This document shows, one piece after another, positions 1 through 5,679 of a stretch of DNA of 5,749 nt. This DNA is from an uncultured Prevotellaceae bacterium (lineage in GTDB: Bacteria > Bacteroidota > Bacteroidia > Bacteroidales > Muribaculaceae). The stretch spans positions 1 to 5,749 of the forward strand of contig CAMFSS010000155.1 of assembly GCA_945983195.1 (NCBI GenBank), written 5' to 3'. Position numbers and translations under genes: made by a program. Under the pieces are notes generated by a model. It was not told the origin of the DNA, ran no database searches, and was given only the letters and a program-made list of their open reading frames with translations. Within the stretch, counting starts at the first letter, position 1. Each line of letters starts with the position of its first letter.

Positions 1-78
1 CCTCCTCTTCTCGCCCCACACCGCATACGCACACGCCGTTTGTCACGCCGTTATCACCAGGGAGCTGCTCACACCCCC
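1..78. other. Probable low-fidelity sequence at the window edge
   Basis: The GDH frame continues through this stretch without stops. The translation aligns codon by codon to the conserved family segment (ERL-x-x-PDRI-x-x-FRV-x-W-x-DD-x-G-x-x-x-TN-x-GY), retaining P (16-18), R (22-24), I (25-27), R (37-39), G (61-63) and T (73-75). The conserved W, both D residues and the N are replaced by R, Y, H and P, mostly through changes of one or two bases. Bases 1-60 contain 28 C and only 9 G. A frame kept intact while conserved residues scatter, right at the window end, fits miscalled bases at a contig edge better than evolution. Treat residues encoded here as unreliable. Confidence 0.6.
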
Positions 79-1197
79 CTCGGCTATCGCGTTCAATTCA
101 ATAATGCCATAGGTCCGTACAAGGGCGGCATCCGTTTCCACGCATCAGTCAACCTGTCGATCTTGAAATTCTTGGGATTTGAGCAGACATTCAAGAATGC
201 ACTGACCACACTGCCTATGGGCGGTGGTAAGGGAGGAAGTGATTTCAGCCCGCGAGGCAAGAGCGATGCTGAGATTATGCGCTTCTGCCAGGCATTCATT
301 CTTGAGCTGTGGCGCAATCTCGGTCCCGACCGCGATGTTCCGGCAGGTGACATAGGTGTAGGTGGACGCGAAGTTGGCTATATGTTTGGAATGTACAAGA
401 AGCTCGCGCAGGAACACACCGGCACATTCACGGGCAAGGGTCTGGAGTTTGGCGGCTCAAAGATTCGTCCGGAGGCAACAGGATTCGGAGCATGCTATTT
501 TGTCCGCAATATGCTCAAGACCAAGGGTGAGGATTTTGCCGGCAAGACCGTGGCAATCTCCGGCTTTGGCAACGTGGCTTGGGGCGCAGCTACCAAGGCA
601 ACGCAGCTTGGTGCCAAGGTGGTTACCATTTCGGGTCCCGACGGATACGTATACGACCCCGATGGAATTTCGGGTGAAAAGATCGACTATATGCTCCAGC
701 TCCGCGCAAGCGGCGAGGACATTGTAGCACCCTACGCTGAGAAATATCCCGGTGCAACATTCTATCCCGGCCGTCGTCCGTGGGAGGTGAAGGTGGATAT
801 TGCCATGCCTTGCGCCACACAGAATGAGGTGGACAAGGAAGATGCCGACAATCTGGTGAAGAATGGTGTGCTCTGTGTGGGTGAGGTGTCGAATATGGGC
901 TGCACCCCCGAGGCAATTGATACATTCATTGAGAACAAGATCATGTATGGTCCCGGCAAGGCTGTGAATGCAGGCGGTGTGGCAACTTCAGGCTTGGAGA
1001 TGAGCCAGAATGCAATGCACCTCTCTTGGAGCGAGGCTGAAGTCGACGAGAAGCTCCATGGCATTATGAACGACATTCACGAGCAGTGCGTGAAATATGG
1101 CACTGAGGCCGACGGCTACATCAACTACATGAAGGGAGCTAACATTGCCGGCTTCATGAAGGTGGCTCACGCCATGATGGCACAAGGCATAATCTGA
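1..1197 (+). CDS. gdhA: Glutamate dehydrogenase (hexameric, probable NAD-type), N-terminus missing
   Basis: This cytoplasmic enzyme interconverts glutamate with 2-oxoglutarate plus ammonium. The frame is open from base 1 to the TGA at 1195-1197, giving about 398 of the ~445 residues usual for the family, so roughly 45-50 N-terminal residues lie outside the window. The TTG at 40 is not the true start, because homology continues upstream of it. Visible active-site residues are Lys in YKGG (121-123), Lys in FKNAL (193-195), the catalytic Lys in PMGGGKGG (229-231), Asp in PAGDIGVGGRE (349-351) and Ser in ATSGLEMSQN (988-990). The Rossmann domain starts at SGFGNVAWGA (559-588). Phe at 565-567, Pro at 637-639 and Asp at 640-642 match the NAD-type Clostridium symbiosum enzyme (F238, P262, D263) rather than the E. 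coli NADP type (GSGN, SDSSG). The cofactor call is inference, and in Bacteroides such an enzyme might be named gdhB. A terminator follows, so this is the last gene of its transcript. Confidence 0.95.
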   Translation, partial: PPLLAPHRIRTRRLSRRYHQGAAHTPLGYRVQFNNAIGPYKGGIRFHASVNLSILKFLGFEQTFKNALTTLPMGGGKGGSDFSPRGKSDAEIMRFCQAFILELWRNLGPDRDVPAGDIGVGGREVGYMFGMYKKLAQEHTGTFTGKGLEFGGSKIRPEATGFGACYFVRNMLKTKGEDFAGKTVAISGFGNVAWGAATKATQLGAKVVTISGPDGYVYDPDGISGEKIDYMLQLRASGEDIVAPYAEKYPGATFYPGRRPWEVKVDIAMPCATQNEVDKEDADNLVKNGVLCVGEVSNMGCTPEAIDTFIENKIMYGPGKAVNAGGVATSGLEMSQNAMHLSWSEAEVDEKLHGIMNDIHEQCVKYGTEADGYINYMKGANIAGFMKVAHAMMAQGII

Positions 1198-1228
1198 TGC
1201 TTGCATAGAAATAATTTGAAACTAACAT

Positions 1229-1268
1229 AGTCCCGCCGGAGGCTCTTGATTATGCCTTTTGCGGGACT
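1229..1268 (+). terminator. Rho-independent terminator after glutamate dehydrogenase
   Basis: The outer stem AGTCCCGC (1229-1236) pairs perfectly with GCGGGACT (1261-1268). An inner stem AGGC (1240-1243) pairs with GCCT (1254-1257), flanked by G-T wobbles, giving one long hairpin. It lies 31 bases after the stop codon. The following T run is short (1268-1270), so termination may be partial. Confidence 0.75.
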
Positions 1269-1316
1269 TTCCTGTACCTAATAGCGTGCAAATACGCATC
1301 GGCAGGAAATTTGTGC

Positions 1317-1347
1317 TTGCAGGAATAAGATTAGTTGTTTATCTTTG
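1317..1347 (+). promoter_or_regulatory. Candidate Bacteroidetes sigma-ABfr promoter P1
   Basis: A -7 element TATCTTTG (1340-1347) matches TAnnTTTG. It is preceded by TTGC (1317-1320) after a 19-nt spacer, the usual -33 spacing in Bacteroides. It sits between the GDH terminator and the next gene, and would give a leader of roughly 80-90 nt. The same -7 octamer pattern occurs by chance inside coding sequence in this window, so position and spacing carry the call. Confidence 0.5.
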
Positions 1348-1390
1348 TAGAAGATAGGCTGCATCTCGGCAAAACAATCAAGCAAGCTTG

Positions 1391-1421
1391 TTGCTTTTGC
1401 ACTCGATTTGCACTATCTTTG
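1391..1421 (+). promoter_or_regulatory. Candidate Bacteroidetes promoter P2, very close to the start codon
   Basis: A second TATCTTTG (1414-1421) follows TTG (1391-1393) with a 20-nt spacer. Transcription starting a few bases downstream would leave only about 10 nt before the ATG at 1438, a nearly leaderless mRNA. A 6-bp inverted repeat, AAGCAA (1380-1385) with TTGCTT (1391-1396), overlaps the -33 element and might be an operator, but such a short palindrome can arise by chance. Confidence 0.5.
1396..1414 (+). repeat. 11-bp-periodic direct repeat TTTGCACT inside promoter P2
   Basis: TTTGCACT occurs at 1396-1403 and again at 1407-1414, so the two copies are offset by 11 bp, about one helical turn. 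They fill the spacer between the -33 and -7 elements of P2. An inverted 7-bp copy, GTGCAAA, lies at 1286-1292. The arrangement resembles a binding site for a transcription factor contacting one DNA face, but no regulator is identified. Confidence 0.4.
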
Positions 1422-1437
1422 TGAAAAAATGTGATTG

Positions 1438-2217
1438 ATGGAGGAGAATTGCGACAGAAAGGAGAAAAAAGTGTGCTTGAACTGCGGCACTGGGTGTGAG
1501 GGAAAGTATTGCCCTAATTGTGGACAATCGACTGCTGTGGGGCATCTCACGGCGAAGAATCTGGCATTGTACTGTTCGGCTGGACTACTGCGTGTGAACA
1601 GCACGTTTTTCAAGACAATCGGTGCGCTGCTGTGGCATCCATGGGTGGTGATAGGAGAGTTCATTCGCGGGAAGCGAGTGCGTTACACTCCGCCATTCGT
1701 GCTACTGGTGCTGCTGGTGTTCTACGATTTGCTGTTCACGAAGTGGCTTGGTCTGAAGGCGGTGCGTGACGAGGCGTTTCTATCGCAGCAACCCGACATG
1801 TTGCAGGCAGTGGACAAGATACTGCGGTTTTTTGCAGACAACGAAACCATAACGGCTCTGATATTGATGTTGCCGCTGCTTCTTGCAGTGCGACTTGCCT
1901 ACCGCAAGGCAGGAGCACGGCGGTATAACTGGGTGGAATATATGTTTGCCGGTGTGTTTGTGCTGTGTATCCTTTATTCGGTAGATGTGATAGCGTTACC
2001 AATGCAATGGCTGTGGGGTTGGAGCAGCTCGAAGATAAGTTGGACGTATTCAATGGCTATAGGCAGTGTGGCGCTGTTCAAAGTGTTTGGCGGACCGGTG
2101 ATAAAGTCAATAAGGCGGTTGATGCTCTTTTTCTTCTATAGCATAGTGTTTGGATTGACGTATTTGATGATAATAGGTTCGATAATATTCTCGGCGGCAA
2201 TAACTATGACGCTGTGA
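1438..2217 (+). CDS. DUF3667-type zinc-ribbon, multi-pass membrane protein of unknown function
   Basis: This is a 259-residue protein starting at ATG 1438. A TTG one codon upstream (1435) is also in frame but less likely. The N-terminus carries a zinc ribbon: C13-x2-C16 and C25-x2-C28 (CPNCGQ), with additional Cys at 5 and 20. An amphipathic segment follows, then TFFKTIGALLWHP (56-68), EFIRGKR (74-80) and YTPP (83-86). This order of ribbon, Phe/Thr-rich helix, GKR-x-x-Y-x-x-P and then a membrane segment is the DUF3667 pattern common in Bacteroidota. Hydrophobic stretches at about 86-100, 137-154, 167-190, 203-218 and 228-256 predict four or five membrane passes, with the ribbon probably cytoplasmic. 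No enzymatic motif is visible and the family has no established function. The gene stands alone between a terminator and a convergent operon, with its own candidate promoters. The family call is from recognition of motifs. Confidence 0.8.
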   Translation: MEENCDRKEKKVCLNCGTGCEGKYCPNCGQSTAVGHLTAKNLALYCSAGLLRVNSTFFKTIGALLWHPWVVIGEFIRGKRVRYTPPFVLLVLLVFYDLLFTKWLGLKAVRDEAFLSQQPDMLQAVDKILRFFADNETITALILMLPLLLAVRLAYRKAGARRYNWVEYMFAGVFVLCILYSVDVIALPMQWLWGWSSSKISWTYSMAIGSVALFKVFGGPVIKSIRRLMLFFFYSIVFGLTYLMIIGSIIFSAAITMTL

Positions 2218-2275
2218 TATGAGAGAAACGTAACGGAGAAAGTGTGAGTCTAAGAAATCTTCTTTCAATAAGAAA

Positions 2276-2318
2276 TTACCCCTGCTACGAATGACTGTGG
2301 CAGGGGTAAATCTTTTTT
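2276..2318. terminator. Shared, probably bidirectional terminator between convergent genes
   Basis: TTACCCCTGC (2276-2285) pairs perfectly with GCAGGGGTAA (2300-2309) around a 14-nt loop. On the plus strand it is followed closely by six T (2313-2318), a strong terminator for the membrane-protein gene ending at 2217. Read on the minus strand, the stem is followed by TTTCTT, a weaker U tract, and lies 55 bases past the leuB stop codon. No other terminator is visible for either unit. No separate gene is seen in the rest of the 2218-2363 gap. Confidence 0.85.
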
Positions 2319-2363
2319 ATTTGGATACAGCCTCTCTGTTGGCTTCTGTACGTCTGTGTGGTA

Positions 2364-3425
2364 TCAGGCGTTACGAATGTAGTCGACAATCCATGAGCCC
2401 ACCTCTTTGGTGCCATATTTGGCACCGCCTTCAACCTGAATCTCAGGTGTGCGGACGTTGGCATCGAGTGAAGCGTCAACGGCCTTGCGAATCAGTGCGC
2501 CTTCCTCTTTAAGGTCGAAATACTCGAAGAGCATAGCCACCGAGAGAATTTGAGCAAGCGGATTGGCGATGTTGAGCCCTTTTGCCTGTGGCCAAGAGCC
2601 GTGGATAGGCTCAAACACCGGTGTGCTCTCGCCGGTCGATGCCGACGGGAGAAGCCCCATTGAGCCGCTAATGCATGAGCCTTCGTCGGTGAGAATGTCA
2701 CCGAAAGTGTTCTCAGTGACCATTACGTCGAAGAAGCGAGGCTCCTGAATCATGCGCATTGCAGCATTGTCGACATACATGTAGTCGGTGGTGACTTCGG
2801 GATATTTTGGTGCCATTTCCTGGGCAATCTTGCGCCACAAACGGCTTGAAGCAAGCACATTCGCCTTGTCGACCACCGTGAGGTGCTTGCGGCGCTTCAT
2901 AGCATATTCAAAGCCTACTTTCAGAATGCGCTCAATTTCGGGGCGAGTGTACATATTGGTGTCGTAGGCTTTGTCATCGTCCTGATACTTCTCGCCGAAG
3001 TACATTCCGCCGGTCAGCTCGCGAATGCAGAGGAAATCGGCATTTTCAACAAGGTCGGCACGCAGCGGCGACTTGTGGAGCAGGCACTTGAAGGTCTGCA
3101 CCGGGCGAATGTTGGCAAACAGCCCCAACTTTTTGCGCATGGCAAGCAGACCCTGCTCGGGACGCACTTTTGCCGTAGGGTTGTTGTCGAATTTAGGGTC
3201 GCCAACTGCCGAAAACAGCACAGCATCGGCATTGCGGCAAGCCTCGAAAGTGGCTTCGGGAAATGGATCGCCAACTTTGTCGATAGCATCGGCTCCGCAA
3301 ATGGCATATTCATAACTCACTTTGTGCCCGAATTTTTCGCACACGGCAGTCATCACGTCGACACCTTGTGCAGAGATTTCGGGACCTATGCCGTCGCCGG
3401 CAAGTACAGCAATTTTCAAGTTCAT
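2364..3425 (-). CDS. leuB: 3-isopropylmalate dehydrogenase
   Basis: LeuB oxidises 3-isopropylmalate with NAD and decarboxylates it to 2-oxoisocaproate, the third leucine-specific step, as a cytoplasmic homodimer. The 353-residue length is normal. Visible motifs are AGDGIGPE (9-16), MRKKLGLFANIRP (96-108) with substrate arginines R97 and R107, IRELTGGMYFG (134-144) with R135 and the catalytic Tyr142, DKANVL with Lys187, VDN with Asp219, the metal-binding TFGDILTDE (240-248) with D243 and D247, GLLPSAS (257-263), and HGS (275-277) leading into ANP. The cofactor loop reads HGSWPQAKGLNIANP where the common form is HGSAPDIAGKGIANP. A Tyr-Pro-Gln variant is, from memory, usual in Bacteroides LeuB, so I read this as a lineage feature. 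It is the last gene of the operon, 73 bases after the synthase stop codon. If the upstream synthase makes citramalate, LeuB would also oxidise 3-methylmalate. Confidence 0.97.
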   Translation of the reverse strand: MNLKIAVLAGDGIGPEISAQGVDVMTAVCEKFGHKVSYEYAICGADAIDKVGDPFPEATFEACRNADAVLFSAVGDPKFDNNPTAKVRPEQGLLAMRKKLGLFANIRPVQTFKCLLHKSPLRADLVENADFLCIRELTGGMYFGEKYQDDDKAYDTNMYTRPEIERILKVGFEYAMKRRKHLTVVDKANVLASSRLWRKIAQEMAPKYPEVTTDYMYVDNAAMRMIQEPRFFDVMVTENTFGDILTDEGSCISGSMGLLPSASTGESTPVFEPIHGSWPQAKGLNIANPLAQILSVAMLFEYFDLKEEGALIRKAVDASLDANVRTPEIQVEGGAKYGTKEVGSWIVDYIRNA

Positions 3426-3437
3426 AACTATATATCG

Positions 3438-3445
3438 TTTTTTTT
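3438..3445 (-). promoter_or_regulatory. A8 tract upstream of the leuB start codon
   Basis: Eight consecutive A on the minus strand end 12 bases before the leuB ATG, within an AT-rich stretch lacking any Shine-Dalgarno sequence. In Bacteroidota, unstructured A-rich leaders are thought to help ribosome recruitment, so this may be the translation-initiation region. That role is inference. Confidence 0.4.
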
Positions 3446-3453
3446 GTTGATGT

Positions 3454-3483
3454 AGCTGTGATAGCGATTAGGCTATCATAGCT
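3454..3483 (-). other. Intercistronic hairpin between the synthase gene and leuB
   Basis: AGCTGTGATAGC (3454-3465) and GCTATCATAGCT (3472-3483) form an inverted repeat of 12 bp with one mismatch and a 6-nt loop. In the operon mRNA the mismatch is a C-A pair. The hairpin starts 15 bases after the synthase stop codon and is followed by A-rich rather than U-rich sequence, so it is not an intrinsic terminator in the operon direction. Possible roles are protecting the upstream mRNA 3' end, acting as a processing site, or binding a dimeric protein as DNA. No TAnnTTTG promoter for leuB is visible in the gap. Confidence 0.65.
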
Positions 3484-3498
3484 GATTCTGTTATTTTC

Positions 3499-5073
3499 TC
3501 AATTGGTGGGTTCAATGATGTTGAGCATCTTGAGGGTGGCTTGGATTGCAGCCTCAATCTGGTCGGCATCGAGACCGCGCGTCTTGAACTGGTGACCTTT
3601 GTACTCCCATGAGATAGTGGTGTGAACAAGTGCATCAGTACGTCCACCGGGAGGAATGTTCACTATGTAGTTGGTGAGCATCGGGAAACTGCGGCCAAGA
3701 TTCTCCTTGTAGATTTTCTTCACAGCTTTCACGAAAGCGTCGAACTGACCGTCGCCGACGGCACTCTGCTGATATTCACGACCATCGAAGTCGAGTTTGA
3801 TTGTCGCCGTCGGCCGCAAACCCTGTGACAGGCTGAGCGCATAGTTTACGATTCGCACTTTGTTCTGCACGATGTCGTGCTTGAGCACGTCGGCAACGAT
3901 GTAGGGGAGGTCATCGGGGGTGACAATCTCCTTTTTGTCGCCAAGTTCGATAACGCGCTGTGTCACCTTCTTTATGTCGTCGTCACTAAGGTCGATACCC
4001 AGTGATTCAAGATTCTTCTTGATATTCGCTTTTCCCGACGTTTTGCCGAGGGCATACTCGCGCTCACGGCCGAAACGTTCGGGCAGCAGGTCGTTGTAGT
4101 AGAGGTTGCTCTTGTTGTCGCCGTCGGCATGCACGCCGGCACACTGTGTGAATACGCTCTCGCCAACGATGGGTTTGTTGGCAGGCACCATCACTCCCGA
4201 GAACGACTCCACTATGTGGCTCACCTTGTTTATCTTGCTCTCGTCGATTCCGGTGGATTTGTGGAGCATATCGTGCACCACAGTCACCACGCTCGAAAGC
4301 GGCGCATTGCCGGCACGCTCGCCAAGACCATTGACCGTGCAGTGAATGCCACGCACGCCCACCAGTCCGGCAGCGAATGAGTTGGCAGTGGCAAGGTCGT
4401 AGTCGTTGTGGGCATGGAAGTCGAATTGCGCCATCGGGTATCGTGCCACCATGCGCTTGCAATATTCATATACCTGATTGGGATTCATTACACCGAGCGT
4501 GTCGGGGAGCATGAAGCGACGCACAGGCATGTCGATGAGAGCGTCCATCATGTCGTAGACGTACTGGGGCGATTTCGTGATGCCATTCGACCAGTCTTCA
4601 AGGTAAAGGTTTACCTCAAGACCGGCTTCCACCGCAAGGGTTATGTTGCGGCGCACGTCGGCAAAATGCTCTTCAGGCGATTTGCCAAGCTGAAGGCGGC
4701 AGTGCTTTTCAGAACCCTTGCAGAGAAGGTTAATCACCTTTCCGCCCACATTCCTGATCCACTCAATCGAAACCCCGTTGTCGACGAATCCAAGAATCTC
4801 AATGCTGCTAAGCAGTCCTTTCTTTTTCGCCCATGCACACACCTTCCGCACCGAGTCCATTTCGCCCGATGACACACGCGCCGATGCAATCTCGATGCGC
4901 GGCACACGCAACTCAAGCAAAAGGTTGCGCGCGATGCTCAGTTTCTCAGAAGGGGAGAAGCTCACGCCCGAAGTCTGTTCTCCGTCGCGCAGAGTGGTAT
5001 CTAAAATCTCAATGTCTATCCCCATGCCGTTGCCGATTGAATCAATGTCTGAATTGCAGTTCATCGGCTTCAC
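3499..5073 (-). CDS. leuA: 2-isopropylmalate synthase family protein (alpha-IPM or citramalate synthase) with C-terminal regulatory domain
   Basis: This enzyme is a DRE-TIM metallolyase-type acyltransferase that condenses acetyl-CoA with a 2-oxoacid, either 2-oxoisovalerate (leucine) or pyruvate (citramalate, isoleucine). Read from the GTG it has 524 residues. The catalytic barrel spans about 18-295: DTTLRDGEQ (25-33) holds the metal Asp26 and catalytic Arg, FHAHND (219-224) holds metal ligands H220 and H222, and NGLGERAGNAPL (248-259) follows. The linker carries AGVHADGDNKSN (312-323) with catalytic His315, where classical LeuA has GIHQDG. Residues ~395-520 form a LeuA-dimer allosteric domain ending GRTDA, TRGLDADQ and KMLNI. 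The gene lies between leuD and leuB rather than heading the operon. Similar second synthases occur at this place in Bacteroides (recollection). The symbol is therefore generic, and cimA-like function is possible. The start is GTG 5073 or ATG 5064; conserved sequence begins only near residue 17. Confidence 0.9.
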   Translation of the reverse strand: MKPMNCNSDIDSIGNGMGIDIEILDTTLRDGEQTSGVSFSPSEKLSIARNLLLELRVPRIEIASARVSSGEMDSVRKVCAWAKKKGLLSSIEILGFVDNGVSIEWIRNVGGKVINLLCKGSEKHCRLQLGKSPEEHFADVRRNITLAVEAGLEVNLYLEDWSNGITKSPQYVYDMMDALIDMPVRRFMLPDTLGVMNPNQVYEYCKRMVARYPMAQFDFHAHNDYDLATANSFAAGLVGVRGIHCTVNGLGERAGNAPLSSVVTVVHDMLHKSTGIDESKINKVSHIVESFSGVMVPANKPIVGESVFTQCAGVHADGDNKSNLYYNDLLPERFGREREYALGKTSGKANIKKNLESLGIDLSDDDIKKVTQRVIELGDKKEIVTPDDLPYIVADVLKHDIVQNKVRIVNYALSLSQGLRPTATIKLDFDGREYQQSAVGDGQFDAFVKAVKKIYKENLGRSFPMLTNYIVNIPPGGRTDALVHTTISWEYKGHQFKTRGLDADQIEAAIQATLKMLNIIEPTN

Positions 5074-5076
5074 TCA
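5062..5076 (-). promoter_or_regulatory. leuD stop abutting alternative start codons of the synthase gene
   Basis: On the minus strand the leuD stop TGA (5076-5074) is followed directly by GTG (5073-5071), with an in-frame ATG three codons on (5064-5062). Either start implies translational coupling: termination and reinitiation with 0 or 9 bases between. No Shine-Dalgarno sequence is visible to decide. A further in-frame ATG at residue 17 sits right before the conserved domain. Confidence 0.6.
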
Positions 5077-5661
5077 ATGTGCGTTTTCCCATGCTTCGAT
5101 GTCGGCTTTCTTGCTGAGCAGGAAGTCGATATCGTCGAAGCCGTTGAGCAGGCAGCCCTTCTTGTAGGGATTGATGTCGAAGAGCTCCTGTTCGCCGGTG
5201 GCATTGTTGGTGATAGTCTGAGCTTCAAGGTCGATAGTCACTTCAGCCTTAGGATTGGCACTGATGGTGCTGAAAAGCGATGCAAGGAATCCGTCGGTTA
5301 CCACCACCGGCAGCACACAGTTGTTGAGCGCGTTGTTCTTGAAAATGTCGGCAAAGAAGCTCGATACCACAGCCTTGAAGCCATATCCGGCAACAGCCCA
5401 AGCAGCGTGCTCACGGCTCGAGCCCGACCCGAAATTCTTGCCGGCAACGAGAATGGAGCCGGAGTAGGTGGGGTCGTTGAGCACAAACGACGAAATGGGA
5501 TTACCGTCCTTGTCGAAGCGCCAGTCGCGGAAAAGATTGTCGCCGAAGCCCTTGCGAGAAGTCGCCTTGAGGAATCGGGCAGGGATAATCTGGTCGGTAT
5601 CTACGTTTTCCACCGGTAATGGAATGCATGTGGAAGTGAGAGTGTGGAATTTATCTTTCAT
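5074..5661 (-). CDS. leuD: 3-isopropylmalate dehydratase small subunit
   Basis: LeuD is the swivelling small subunit of isopropylmalate isomerase. With LeuC, which carries the iron-sulfur cluster, it converts 2-isopropylmalate to 3-isopropylmalate; the same complex can handle citramalate. It has 195 residues, the usual length for the bacterial form. Visible motifs are NVDTDQIIPARFLK (19-32), the substrate-binding loop GKNFGSGSSREHAAW (74-88), and DIFKNNALNNCVLPV (105-119), where the family usually shows Gly-Leu in place of Cys-Val. The ATG at 5661-5659 places the conserved start of the domain normally. The gene begins 18 bases after the leuC stop and ends directly against the next start codon, so the three genes form one transcript. 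No Shine-Dalgarno sequence precedes it (ACACTATTATG). Confidence 0.97.
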   Translation of the reverse strand: MKDKFHTLTSTCIPLPVENVDTDQIIPARFLKATSRKGFGDNLFRDWRFDKDGNPISSFVLNDPTYSGSILVAGKNFGSGSSREHAAWAVAGYGFKAVVSSFFADIFKNNALNNCVLPVVVTDGFLASLFSTISANPKAEVTIDLEAQTITNNATGEQELFDINPYKKGCLLNGFDDIDFLLSKKADIEAWENAH

Positions 5662-5679
5662 AATAGTGTGGAAATGCGG

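Noticed and set aside
40..42. TTG as the start codon of glutamate dehydrogenase
   Set aside because: The conserved P-x-R-I and R residues upstream of it stay in frame back to base 1, so the gene extends past the window.
381..388. TATGTTTG matching the -7 promoter element
   Set aside because: It encodes Tyr-Met-Phe within GDH (GYMFGMY) and has no intergenic context; another chance copy is at 1941-1948 inside the membrane-protein gene.
1198..1437. Riboswitch, tRNA or small RNA gene in the 240-base gap
   Set aside because: Beyond the terminator, promoters and short repeats I see no cloverleaf, conserved aptamer or further stable structure.
2883..3455. 190-codon plus-strand open frame opposite leuB
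   Set aside because: It lies antisense to a leuB gene with all catalytic motifs; the translation has no recognisable domain and reflects codon bias of the real gene.
3454..3483. Terminator splitting leuB from the rest of the operon
   Set aside because: No U tract follows the hairpin on the minus strand and no promoter precedes leuB, so co-transcription is more likely.
4408..4872. 154-codon plus-strand open frame opposite the synthase gene
   Set aside because: It lies wholly within the conserved catalytic barrel coding sequence on the other strand; no promoter or family signature.
5077..5619. 180-codon plus-strand open frame opposite leuD
   Set aside because: It is antisense to an intact leuD and its peptide is a mirror of the leuD codons, with no independent evidence.
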